This document shows, in pieces, positions 1 to 11,700 of a stretch of DNA of 64,000 bases. Numbering within the stretch: position 1 is the first letter of the stretch; each line of letters opens with the position of its first letter. A model generated the notes under the pieces. It was given only the letters and a program-made list of their open reading frames with translations, made no database searches and had not been told where the DNA came from. The DNA comes from Paulownia fortunei (lineage: Eukaryota > Streptophyta > Magnoliopsida > Lamiales > Paulowniaceae): positions 20,329,278-20,393,277 of the forward strand of contig CM033110.1 of NCBI GenBank assembly GCA_019321725.1, read 5' to 3'. The position numbers were made by a program, and so were the translations under genes.

Positions 1-2
1 AA

Positions 3-539
3 TTACCACCCCGCAACCAATTCCATTCCCACCCAAGCCCATCACCCAAAATCCGTTTTCCGAGCAACAGGCAAGGGATGATCAGCACAAATCATAGAAA
101 TTGCTCCAAGAAATCATCAGTGTGGAACATTTTCCGACTAGGGTTAGTCACAACCCCACCAGAAATCGCGTTCCAGGATCTAAAAACCCGGTGTCCCATC
201 AACAACACTAATGGCAAGAACTTTGGGAGTCGGAACAGCACCAGTAGCAATAGCAGCTCCATCAGCAGCAGTAACTCCAACAAGAAAAAGAAACCAAGGG
301 CTTTACTTGGTGGATGCAAGTGTTCAGTCGATGCGGTTGATACAATTGCTTCAAGAGTCGTGATCATCAAGAGGAGCGCGAGCGAGAGCGACGTGGAAGC
401 GCTTGAACAAGAGAATGTAGAGGCGATGAAACCGCCCAAGATGACGAAAAAGCAAGCAGCAAAAAAGCACTTGTCCCATAATCGAACGTTTGAATGGTTA
501 AAACAGCTTTCCCTTGAAGGCGCAGCCGATGAAGCGTAG
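3..539 (+). CDS. 3' part of an unrecognised plant Ser/Lys-rich protein
   Basis: A reading frame open from the left edge of the window to a TAG-type stop at 537-539. The first ATG inside is at 78, but the frame continues upstream without a stop into a Pro/Ser/His-rich stretch, so the true start and perhaps earlier exons may lie outside the window. From the ATG it gives 153 residues. Visible parts: a conserved-looking segment with WNIFRLGLVTTPPE near residues 17-30, a poly-Ser/Asn linker (about 54-69), a Lys run (about 69-73), a CKCSVDAVD segment with Cys (about 80-88), and a basic C-terminal end with RTFEWLKQLSLEG. No signal peptide or membrane segment is seen. I do not recognise the family, though the FRLGLV...LKTR segment and C-terminal block look like conserved plant motifs. 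No function is proposed. Codon-level continuity over 178 codons in AT-rich DNA supports that it is coding. Confidence 0.5.
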   Translation, partial: LPPRNQFHSHPSPSPKIRFPSNRQGMISTNHRNCSKKSSVWNIFRLGLVTTPPEIAFQDLKTRCPINNTNGKNFGSRNSTSSNSSSISSSNSNKKKKPRALLGGCKCSVDAVDTIASRVVIIKRSASESDVEALEQENVEAMKPPKMTKKQAAKKHLSHNRTFEWLKQLSLEGAADEA

Positions 540-3494
540 ATTCATTGTCACGCATGCTTTACTTTTTGTTTGATGTAACTTACCTTTTCTGATCATGTGG
601 TTGCCATTTTATTACTAATCTTTCTTAACCAGTAGCTTAATTTAATTTAATTTAATTCGATCGCACATGTGAGACATATAATTACTTTAGACCAAACAAT
701 ATAATTAAATTGTAAAATATATTTTTTTATGTATATAGGAAAAATAAAAGTAATGTGTGACGGGCAAATATAAAACACATACAGCATGAAGTAATGAAAT
801 GAGACCGAGATCTCGACCAATTCTTTATATTAATGGGGATTGCAATTTACAATTAATTTGACTTGAAGTTGAATTTATGAGTTGATGAATGATTGCAGAA
901 GTGCATTGCAATGATAAATGGCGGTGGGAGTGGGGGTGGGGGGAGGTGGGAGTGGGTGCCTTTCATAATTAAAGTGTGAACTTTAGCAATACTTTATTAC
1001 TGTGTGGGTGTGAAAGTGGCATTTGATGACTGCAAGAAGCACGAGATAGACAGAAAAAAAAAAAGGAACAAATAATATATGCACCAAACATAGGCATGGA
1101 AGGAGAAAGAGAAGTGTGATGGAATTGATTGCAGGTAAAATGCAGAGCTCGAATAAGATAAAAATTATTAAAGGAGGAAAATGAGAGGAGAAAGAAGGAA
1201 ATGGGCACGCCCAATTGATTTTTTTTTTTTCATGGCCTACAATATTGCTTTCAGACAACAAATCAGAAAATTGTGGTCCGCTTCTCTGTTTTAATGTTTC
1301 CTGTTTTGAGGGTCCAAATGATGCATGTTTGCATGCTGGAATTATCTGTCCAGACTTTAGGGAATTCTTATCTTTCCACGCACCCACCCACACAGACATT
1401 AGCAAAACTCCTATGAAGATATTTGCAAGCATGGCCAATTCTTAAAGATGGAAATTAATTGTATTCTGTGTTCTTGATTTAGGATACAATTAATTGTATT
1501 CTGTGGGAGCCTTTTATATTTTTAGGGTGGTATGCTCTTTGGAAATAAGGTCGTGTTTAGGACAAGGACTCATAATTTAACTGACATTCTTGGATTTGGA
1601 TTTTAATTTCATAATGCGGTGGAATTGCATTTATTTATTAAATTGAAACTCATCCTTGTATGGAAAGGCTACCTTAAATCTCTTTCCTAATGAAAATACA
1701 GTTTACATTAGAAGAAATGATACTGTTAATGCCAATTGTTGGCATTTATGGAGCTGCACAATATATAAGTGTTGCAACACACAACTTACATGATTTAATT
1801 AATTAATTAAATGAATTATATACGTATGTTTCCATAATTAAAAGATTTTGGAAACAACTGAAAAAAATATTATGTGAAATCAGAGTGAAGAAAAATCTAC
1901 TGAAATAGAATGTCTGTCGAATTTGATTTGATATCTTGATGGATTTTCAAGATAAGGGAACAAATCTGATAACGATCATTTTATATACAATTTTTCCCTC
2001 CCAAGATCAAATCACTCCTAATTTATTTTTTTTTACGTCTCCTTAACATCAGAGCGAATTATAGTAATGTTATATTTCTTTTGTCCTCCATGACCCCCAC
2101 CCACCCACAGATAAAAAAAAAATAGAAAAAGAAGAAGTGGTATCAGCCTTATAGCACGTAAAAATTTGACAATAATTTCATTGTAGATTTAATACTAAAT
2201 TCTCTGGTACTGTTCGGCTAACTAAATAAATCCACTACAACATTAGTACATAAAGCAAAGATTTTTGTTTGGAAAATGGAAGAATATCTTTTCCAAGTTT
2301 AGTATAATATATATTCTTTAATATTTACAAAACTCAATTGTATCATTTATATAATTTTAAAGGACTATGCTACTATTTATGTAAGAGAAGCCTATAAACG
2401 TCAATTCCATTTCATGTACATATAACATAGCAATAATCTCAAGAAAAAAATTAAGTTGATAGTTGATACATATATCAACTTGACTGGCAACGCTTTTACT
2501 TTCATAATACTCCTTAATTTCTCTTTATCTTAATTTTTTAAAATACAGGTGACCGGCACACCATATGAAACACTAATATGTTGTTGAAAATTCGTTATAT
2601 ATACATATTTGCTGGTGTAATTAATCTATGGGGATGGTACCCTTTTATTTTTTATTATTTTTATAATTTATATGTTCGCGGTTGACTTAATTAATCTTGA
2701 GAATGGACGATCTTCCCCCTTACTTTGACCACTAGATAAATATTAGTGTGACATCAGCTTACATGCACTTAAAGTGAACATTTAGCGATAACTCCTCCAA
2801 TGACACAATCATTCACTTTATATGGGGCTCGACAGCCCACCCACCAACGCGCATACTCACAAGAGGCCAAAATGCTCATGAGATAATCGAATTACTGATT
2901 CTCCAAATAATGCTCCAAGCACTTTAAGTGGAGATGGTGATATATTTTTCTATAAGATATCAAATTGCTGATATATACAAGTATACTGGATATGCCATCA
3001 ATATAACTCGTTTTAAATTATTTAAGATTAGTAAACAAAAAAAGTACATTATCATCTACGGAGTGAGAGTGTATGCTATTCTAAGGGTTTTTGGGTGGGA
3101 GTAAAAAATTATGAATGATAATGGATGGTTTTGATCAAATTCAAATCCACCTTATTAAGAATATATAGGATCTGGACGGGATTGAAAGAGTTAGACATGT
3201 TATATTTATTTTATTATTTTAAAAATATTAAAAAAAATATTTTTTTAAAAATTAATACACTATTTTGTTTAAAAAAATATAATATAAATATATAAACATT
3301 AAATTTAAATAAAATAAAATAAAATAAATAAAATATATTTAAAAATAAAAATTCAAAATTCAATAAAAATTTATCCAAAACGAAGTAGATTTAAAAATAG
3401 TACGAGTTTGAACTGTCCCATCCCTAGTAAAAATAACTTACAACTTCCACATGGTCACAAGCATACGTGAGGGGGTTGGGAACTTATTTGGGGT
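540..3494. other. Intergenic, AT-rich, no gene recognised
   Basis: About 2.9 kb between the first gene and the promoter-like block. It holds the likely 3' UTR of the first gene (just after 539), a G-rich patch at 920-958, short A/T homopolymers, and an (AAATA)n-like low-complexity stretch around 3304-3335. The segment about 3060-3430 contains purine-rich words typical of decayed retroelement sequence but no terminal repeat pair that I can define. No coding potential on either strand beyond chance open frames. Confidence 0.6.
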
Positions 3495-3930
3495 AATTGG
3501 GCCATCCAGTAAAATAGATAAGGCCCATCTTTTCATCATGGACTGTGAGTCTTGGAATCTTGTTTTCCTTTTCCGCCTCTTGGGCATTTGGACTTTTGCC
3601 TCTTTGCGCTGTGAACATATATCAGGTCCAGTCCACTTCATTGAGATCATCCAAAATCATTTCCACGATTGTCTCAAACCCTAAACCCTAAACCGTCTTA
3701 GTGAATCACATTCAAACACAGCTTTCTCACATCCAGCTTCACTTATTCACTGTGGCAACATTCCAGAATGGGCTAAAGCTGCGTTGAGTCCCAAAGTTGT
3801 CGCCCTACTTGCCTGTAGGCCCATGTTGTTTCCTTCACTCTTCACTTCGTCCAAACTCCACAGTAATCATGGTCGAGTGGTTGGCCCACTATGTACCACA
3901 TCATTTACCATTCGAATGTTTCTGGGCCCA
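3495..3930. promoter_or_regulatory. Promoter-like block: telo-box plus repeated site II motifs
   Basis: The segment carries a 19-base telomere-like tract (2.7 copies of the AAACCCT unit) at 3676-3694 and at least five TGGGCC/TGGGCT (site II) words or complements at about 3498, 3522, 3770, 3817, 3882 and 3922. Telo-box plus site II is the known promoter signature of plant ribosomal-protein, cell-cycle and mitochondrial genes. No such gene is seen on either side: the nearest start is KAI2 at 4558, more than 600 bases away, and nothing convincing is encoded on the minus strand. It may be the distal KAI2 promoter, the promoter of an undetected non-coding or small-protein transcript, or a displaced fragment. 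Confidence 0.45.
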
Positions 3931-4414
3931 GGAATTCACCCATCAGTACCCGTCCCGTCCCATCGTGGTCCTTATTGAAACTGAGACTTTAATCTTGAGA
4001 GCATGTGAGCGTGAGATTTGCAGCCGTGGTTCAATTTCCATCCTACGGAATCATATCCCCAGGCCGAAGATATTTTCCAGTTGAATTACATTTTTAAATT
4101 TTGCCATATCCCAAAGCAATTCGTTCCAAGTGATTTACTGCAGAAACTGCAAGCTGTCGTATCATATATAATATGATATGAAGCTCCGATCTTCGATTCG
4201 CAATACAACAATTACATCCCTTTTTTTTTTTTTTTGGTAGATGAAAATATTTATTCACTCTATATATGCACATGAATGTTACGTAGTAGTACCAATTGAT
4301 ACAAATGATAAAGCAGTTAAGAGGTATCTGTCAGCCTATTAATAATTTCACAGTATTAAGAATCTGTCCAAAGAAAAGACAAACTAATCTTGATCGGTAC
4401 TATTATCTATAGAC

Positions 4415-4597
4415 ATGTGGTTCTCGTCATCCCTGGCAGCCTCTCTCATGTCATATTCCAAACTTGGCCTACAAAAGCACCAAAAAAGTCCACGCATTTT
4501 CCGTCCCCAAAACACATCAACCAGCACGGATTTCAACCTAAGAAGAAGAAAAACATTATGGGAATTGCCCAAGAAGCTCACAACGTTCGGGTGGTAG
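4415..4597 (+). promoter_or_regulatory. Upstream ORF overlapping the KAI2 start codon
   Basis: A 60-codon ATG-initiated frame starts at 4415, has a second in-frame ATG at 4448, and stops at 4595-4597, 37 bases inside KAI2 in a different frame. If the transcript starts upstream of 4415 or 4448, ribosomes initiating here would bypass the KAI2 ATG at 4558. No TATA box or transcription start could be fixed from the sequence, so its inclusion in the mRNA is not shown. Confidence 0.35.
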
Positions 4598-5936
4598 GGT
4601 CCGGAGAACAGACCATAATCCTAGCCCACGGTTTCGGGACTGACCAATCCGTGTGGAAACACCTTGTGCCGCATCTGGTTGATGAATATCGGGTTGTGCT
4701 GTATGACAATATGGGGGCCGGAACCACCAACCCGGATTACTTTGACTTTGACAGATATTCGACCCTTGAGGGTTATGCCTATGACGTGATCGCCATCTTA
4801 GAGGAACTTCAGGTACAGTCGTGCATATATGTTGGCCATTCTGTCTCGGCCATGATTGGTGTCATAGCCTCAATCACGCGTCCCGATCTTTTCACCAAAC
4901 TTGTCACCATTTCTGCTTCTCCGAGGTTAGTTCTTTAGACAGGTACATGGTTGAGTTTTAGTGGAACGGGAAAACCCATGTATGAGTTTAATTGTACTAT
5001 AATTCATGTTGTCTTTTGGTTCGAATCTTTCACTTTTGCATGAGTCCTTTTCATAAGAGCTATGGCGAAAACTGTTTTTAGACAAATGCTTTCAATAATT
5101 CAAGATTTGGAACTACTTGTGAATTTTTTGTGTTCTTTGTTTTATTTGTATGATCATTAGATTCCCATCTTAGTTTTGGAATTGAGTTTTAAATTACTGT
5201 TTCTGTACCTAATGCCTAATGGCAGTTGATTATTCTGTATTTTTTGTTTTTATATATTTTAGTCAAAAGACTAAAAGCATAATGTCAAGAATATATTTGA
5301 TGCGTCCTAGAACTTAAAATTTTTGAATTGAATTTTACTTATGAATCATCCTTTTACAGTACAAAACACGGCAAATGACCTAAGTATACGTCTTGTTCAA
5401 ACTTTTGAGAATTTTACTTATGAATCATCCTTTCACAGTACAAAACATGGAAAATGACACAAGTATATGTCTTGTTCAACTTTTGGTGAAGGTATTTGAA
5501 CGACCCGGATTACTATGGAGGGTTCGAACAAGACGACCTTCCACAATTATTCGACGCCATGAGATCTAATTACAAGGCCTGGTGCGCTGGATGGGCACCA
5601 CTTGCAGTGGGAGGAGACATGGAATCAGTGGCAATCCAAGAGTTCAGCAGGACTTTGTTCAACATGAGACCAGACATAGCATTTAGCGTGGCCCAAACCA
5701 TATTTTACAGTGATATGAGACCTATTTTGGGCCATGTGACTGTTCCCTGCCACATAATCCAGAGCATGAAGGACTTGGCTGTGCCGGTGGCGGTTTCTGA
5801 GTACCTCCACCAGAACCTTGGCGGCGAGTCCATCGTCGAGGTCATGGCCACCGACGGCCATCTGCCGCAGTTGAGCTCCCCGGATGTCGTGGTTCCTGTG
5901 CTTCTTAGGCACATTCGCTATAATATAGCTGTTTGA
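4558..5936 (+). CDS. KAI2: KAI2/HTL karrikin and butenolide receptor (alpha/beta hydrolase)
   Basis: Exons 4558-4925 and 5492-5936, phase-2 intron with GT-AG ends, joining an Arg codon (residue 123). The product is 270 residues, exactly the length of Arabidopsis KAI2. The alpha/beta-hydrolase triad is intact: Ser95 in GHSVSAM, Asp217 in KDLAVP, His246 in DGHLPQ; the oxyanion region HGFGTD is at 24-29. KAI2 proteins perceive karrikins and an unknown endogenous ligand, hydrolyse butenolides slowly, and recruit the F-box protein MAX2 to degrade SMAX1/SMXL2, acting in nucleus and cytoplasm in germination and seedling light responses. Tyr124 and Val96 match the conserved KAI2 type rather than strongly divergent parasite-type copies, but Trp157 replaces the usual Phe, and Phe187/Ala190 differ from Arabidopsis. 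Start chosen because [10 protein letters not shown] aligns with the family N-terminus; the upstream frame has no earlier ATG. Strand and neighbour (SRFR1) match the Arabidopsis order. Confidence 0.97.
5330..5487 (+). repeat. Tandem duplication, 79-base period, in the KAI2 intron
   Basis: Copy 1 begins at about 5330 and copy 2 at about 5409; they share the words GAATTTTACTTATGAATCAT and CTTGTTCAA with a handful of substitutions. The second copy runs up to the splice acceptor of exon 2 at 5490-5491, so it contributes the polypyrimidine context of that acceptor. Confidence 0.85.
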
Positions 5937-8400
5937 TTGCTGAATAACTTGGTTTTATTTACTGTATGTAAGTGCCTTGGGGGTTTATGAATGGAATTTG
6001 CTACCTAATTTTCTTTTGCTAAAGTGGTGGTTGCAATTTCATTAGGCGTAGTTTTTTCTTTTGGGCGAGTACCAATGGTTTCTTAAGTTGTAATATAACT
6101 TGGTCTTGCTCTTAGCATATGGCAGTTTATTTTGAGATAAAGATGCATATCACCCACTAATCCTTCACTTTTAACCATTTTTTTTATTTGTAAAGTATTA
6201 ATTTATTAAAATATTCTAGTTAATTTATTGTGATGGTTCTTTACTAAAATTACAGAGAGTAAAAAAGCTGTGAAAGCTAATAGACAGCATACAACATATT
6301 TCTTTTCATTAATTTATTTTGTGAAGACTAATAGGTAGTATATACCATATTCTCTTTTTATTTATTTATTTATTTATGAGCTAACCAACCTGGAAGAGAG
6401 AAATTTTCAATTTTTAGATTCCAATTTTCCAGATTTTGAAAAGCGCGTGAGATGGTCCAATCGTGCGGATAAGATTATAAATACATAGTCAACAAGTCAC
6501 GTTCATAAGCCATCAAAGCATATTTGTCCATTGGACTTGGGTTGCCCTTTGTGGGAGTATTTGTGCAAGTTCTAAAAGAATATACAAACAGACAAGCAGA
6601 ACCATATAAAATTATCAGGCCAGCCCACCCCTGAAATTGGCTCTTCTCTTAATCCGAAATTCTGGATATACTTATATAGACAGAAGAGACGCACACCCAT
6701 ACATATATATTTATATATAATTTTTTTATATATTATATTTGATGAACAATATACTAATTATATGAATAATATCTTAATTTCTTATAAAATAGAATACTTG
6801 TACATCATTTAAGCATCCAATGTAATTACAACTATAATACTCTTGTTTTCCGTGCTTTGTTTTTACCTCATTCACATTTCATTTTGCTTTATAATTAATA
6901 CATAACTTTTTCCATTTGCATTTGATCGTCGAGTGAAGAAAAAATAAATTTTGATTTCATTTGAGGGGACTCAAAAAATAAACGGGTTACTTTTATCGAT
7001 CAATCTTTAATATTTGTTTGCTTAAGTTTCAGTTAAAATGTTTTGTGTTGTATTTTTATCATTTCATTTTGAAGCATGAGAAAAGAGTCCTATACGTCTT
7101 GATTCGTGGGGAAAAAGTCATGGATTCAAGAGCCAAATCCATTGGACCAAAGCCTGAAACAATACGAGTATCTATGATTAATACGAGCCTTGAAAGTAGT
7201 TGGGTTAGCCCAAACGTTGATTGGGCTGTGCCACCTATTCATAAAATGTAATATTTCGATTTTATTACAATTAATAAAAACAACGCACACAAAGTTGCAA
7301 GCAAGAGGATCTGCCAATACTTCTTTCTCTCTTAATCACAAGTTACAACATTCAAGTTTAAGAAATAGTCGAAAAATAAGAATATGTTCTTGTTCTTGCA
7401 CCACCTCTTACGATGAATAGGTCGATTATTGATCATGTTCTAATAACTTGTGTGATTTAAATCAAATCTGATAATTTTGTATCGGAGATTTTGTAATCCA
7501 CTTTCATAAAATTATTAAATTTTGAGTTTATGCATATATTTTTTCCTTTTCCTCATTAGTAAAAAATTGTAGTTACATAGAAGTCTTAGTGGGCTATTAA
7601 TGGAAATGGTGAAATGTAATTGCACTCTTGAAATAATGGAACTATGTAAATAAAAAAAAATACATCAAATATTAAAAAGTTTTTATTTTTACATATACAT
7701 CCCTCTTTAATATTCATAATTATTACAAGCAACCTTGGGGCTACAAATTTTCACATTTCCTTTTAAGTAACTATGACAATTTTAAGTAATTATTCAAAAT
7801 TGTTTTACTTTATGTTGTCTTAGTCACTCATGCATCGTGCAAATGTTCCACACATGGTACACAATGATATCCTAAAGGTTCGCATATAAATCACATTGTG
7901 ATAATCAAAATACAAGATAATAAATAATAAAAACAAAAAAAAATATATATATAATAACGGTATCTCTTAGTAAGTTTTAGATTGTGAAAAAAAAAGAATA
8001 ATTGGAAAACTGTTGATTATAGATTATTTTTTCTTTTTTTTTTAACCTTACTAATATTTATTGTGAAAGTCTCATCAATGATTGTCCAATTTTATCAATT
8101 GTTCATATATAGTTTAGTTGCTTATTATGTTAGCTTCATAAAACTATATTTTGCTAACAAATAAATTCATTAACTTTTAATTTTTATTTTTCAACAGACA
8201 TGATTAGCCATTATTTCATCTAAAAGTCTAAGTGTTAAGTAGTTGTAAATTAAATATAATTTAAATAAAAAGAACATATCTCTATCATACTAATTTTTTT
8301 TTGTAATTTCAATCATTAAAATGTAAAATAACTATTTTTCAATAGGACTTGAAGTGCTCATGCTACTACCAGAAAAGAAATTATGTATTACTATATGTTC
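5937..8400. other. KAI2 3' flank and intergenic spacer
   Basis: Contains the KAI2 3' UTR region (putative polyadenylation signals are AT-rich and not diagnostic), a (TTTA)n tract near 6357-6376, several A/T homopolymers, and no reading frame resembling a known protein. Nothing else is supported here. Confidence 0.6.
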
Positions 8401-8745
8401 ATCCCAGCTTGTACGCGGGGCTTTGTCGCGTGGCGTGGGTAAACGAGTGATGCTCCTGGTTCAGCAATACCTACCCAAGTTACACAAATGCCCCCGCCCG
8501 GACTCCCCAACACGTGGTTTCCCTAGTCAATGAAACTGCCCATTTTGTGAATTCTGATTAAAAAAAATCTCCTTCATCTCCATCTTCCCTTTTCTACCCC
8601 TCCTCTCTCTCTCTCTCTGTGTCTCGTCGCCCAAATCACAAGCAAAGAACTCAAACAACTATAGAATACAAGCGCCTCCAATTCGTTCTCTTCTTTCCTT
8701 CCATTTTATCTGTCTTTTTTATTTATTTTTTTAGTTTTTTCTCCA
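8401..8745 (+). promoter_or_regulatory. SRFR1 promoter and 5' leader with G-box and CT microsatellite
   Basis: A GC-richer island before the SRFR1 ATG. It contains a CACGTG G-box core at 8511-8516, a pyrimidine-rich stretch with a (CT)n run near 8600-8620 of the kind common in plant 5' UTRs, and no ATG between the CT run and the start at 8746. No clear TATA box. The leader being ATG-free supports 8746 as the start codon. Confidence 0.6.
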
Positions 8746-11700
8746 ATGGCATCGGCGGTGGCGGAGCGAATAGAGCTTGCGAAGCTGTGCAGCTCCAAGG
8801 ATTGGTCAAAGGCTATTCGAGTTCTCGATTCACTCCTTTCCCAGTCCTGCGCCATTCAGGACCTCTGGTAATTCGAATTTGGATTTAAATTTTTTATGTT
8901 GGATTTGATTGTCGAGTTATTGATTTGATTGGTAATTTGATCTGTTGAATTTGGTTTTGTATTTGTGCTGTGAATTTTTAGCAATCGAGCTTTTTGCTAT
9001 AGCCAATTGGAGTTGCACAAGCACGTCATCAAGGACTGTGATAAGGCGTTGCAGCTCGATCCTAAGCTTCTCCAAGCCTATATTCTTAAAGGTTACCTTT
9101 TTCGTTTTCACTACTTTTGTTACGAGTTCTCTTTACTTGATGAACAACCGAGTCAACGAATTGGAATCAGATAGGTTGTAGCGGACAATGTAATATCTTG
9201 CAGGCTATTATAAAATTTTTGAAGTCAACTACTCTTCAAATAATACAAGAAAGAAAAATAATGAAGTCAACTGTCAGAATAGGAATTTATTTCCATTTGT
9301 GTATGTTTATTGCTACCAAGTTTTCAATGAGTTTAATTTGCGGAGTGCATTTTCTGTGAGTTTATGTGAATCACTTAGCCATCAACTCATGCACTATTTT
9401 TCTCAATTAATGCAATTCTAGGGTCGAAGAGGAAAAAGTGATAAATTACTAAATTGGCTGTTTTCCCATTTTACAATATGTCCTAAATTTTTTTTACCCT
9501 TTTTTTTGCAAGTTTAGTGATGTTAAGCTTGTATCATTGCTTTCGTTTGTATTAGCTTGATCATGCGCTACTAATGGGGTAAATGTAGATTATTCTTTGT
9601 ACTACCCTGGTTTTGGAATATAACTTACAATAATTCCAGTAGAAGGCTGAAAATTTTCCCAATTTCTTTATTTTGCAGTTGATAGTCATTTGAAATTAGA
9701 ACTGAGCTCAATTAAGTAAGGAATTTTAGTCATTATCTTTTCTGTATGGATCTCGAATCTTCAGTTCTATGGCACAAGATATGTTGGTTGATGTATTATA
9801 AACTTTCCTTGGCATCAGTCAGCAGATAATCCAAGTTTCTTGAGTGAATATGTGTTAGATATATCTTATTGGATAGAGTAAGATTAGTTTTACTTATTTA
9901 CAAGTTGACAGTAAGTGAGAGTTCTGTACAGTTTGGCACAAAACTATTTGATGTATTGTATTTTGTAATATGAGTTTAAGGTTGTACCTTTTGCATGGAG
10001 TAAGATTAGTTGTAACTATTTTTAGATTATACTCTATATTATCGATCACTTTAATTGACTACTAGATAACAAGACGCACTTTTCAGAACGTACAACAAAT
10101 AATAAAAAAAAAAAAAATGAATATCGACATGCATAGACTCTTCCGATTTCTAGGATATAAGAGTCCGATCATCCTTTGAAAATGAAAAAAATGAAAATAA
10201 CAAGTGGTATACAATTATGACAAATATAGTTATTGGTAAAAGTTAAAAGTCAAAGTGATTTGAAAAAATTGACTAGGTAAGGTCTTGGACACTTCCGCAT
10301 GAGTGAAAATGTGAGGCTCAGTGTACCTTCTCCTCTAGTAATGGGTAGTATCATGCCCTGGAAATCTCTTCTTATTTTTTTTGTAGATCATTTTTCAGTT
10401 TTAGTAACACGTTCCTTATGCCTCTCTTTTGCTTGCATGATCTACATATAGAGAATGGGTCCCACCAATAGTGCCCAAAGGTCTGTTCCTAGTGTGTCTG
10501 AGTTGCAGAACTTTTTGAACACTTATTATCATTTTTAACATGTGGCTTCTGTTTTGACACGTGGATTGCTTGGACATATCCCAGGAAAATGTCCATGCTT
10601 ACTAGATATCCGAGTAGCAGTCAGTCAAGGATATGATGCTGTATTATGTCTGGGAGTTTTTATTTTCCTAGATGGAATTCACATTGAATAACTGGATAGA
10701 TACTATAAAGATATAGAATTACTTTACCTTGTAATTTCCCCATGGAACTTGTTTTATCGTACAAGTAATTCTTGTTAGAAGTGGATGCCCCAGTGATCTG
10801 TCACTCAAGCTAGTATTGTGTTGACGTAATAGACCATCAACCTTTTTAAATATTCTGAGGATATGGAGCTTATCTCTTAGAATTTTAAAGCGTTAGAATT
10901 TTGTAGGAATCATATTATTCTAGATCTTGAATATCTTTTGATGAATAAGATTATTGCTTTGAGCCTGAGGACAGAATATAATAGGAGGAGTGCTTGCATG
11001 TGGTTGTTGTAACTGCTGAATCTAGTCTCGTGATTCTTCACTTGAAACATAACTTAAAAGCTCACCTGATTGATTTCCTTTTTATAATTTCCAAACAAGG
11101 TTCTCCTTGAAATTTATTTGACTTCGAATGCTGCTGAACTTGGTCTGAATTATATTTATCTTCTAGGCCGTGCATTTTCTGCTCTGGGAAGGAAAGAGGA
11201 AGCTCTTTCAGTTTGGGAGCAAGGATACGAGCATGCTGTTTGTCAGTCTGCAGATTTAAAACTGCTTCTGGAGCTGGAAGATCTCTTGAGAATTGCTAAA
11301 CAAAATGGTTCTAGTTCTTGCCAGAACCGTGTGATGGAGTCATCTGGGTTGTCCTTTCCTGCATCTGGATCTGTTGTTTCCATAAAATCGGGTAAAATAT
11401 CTGACAACCATGGCAAATCAAATGGAAAAAGTAAACCAAGTGGCAAGTCAAGCAAGCAATTTGAGGCCCATGACAAGTTACAAAATGGGTCAAGTCTTAA
11501 TGTCAAAGGAGACAATTTTTTGGGTAGTCAATCAAACAAAAAACATGAAAGTCACCCAACTGAAACTAATGGGATGCACAACAAGTTGGCGGGAAAGTCT
11601 GTATTGAATGATTCATCTGAATCAAGCATTGATTCATCTGTGGTTTACGGTGAATCTAGTGATTTTTCTGATATATGCAGTGAGTCGTTTAGCTTATCAG

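Noticed and set aside
983..1438. 151-codon frame on the minus strand
   Set aside because: No recognised similarity, low-complexity hydrophobic tail from poly-A/T, and no supporting promoter or splice context; likely chance.
3676..3694. Telomere-like AAACCCT tract as a true telomere relic
   Set aside because: Fewer than three units, set among site II motifs; a promoter telo-box is the simpler reading.
3797..4084. 95-codon frame after the telo-box block
   Set aside because: Considered as the gene served by that promoter, but it has no recognisable motif and two overlapping frames there are equally open.
5017..5027. GGTTCGAATC, resembling a tRNA B box, in the KAI2 intron
   Set aside because: No A box or cloverleaf can be drawn around it.
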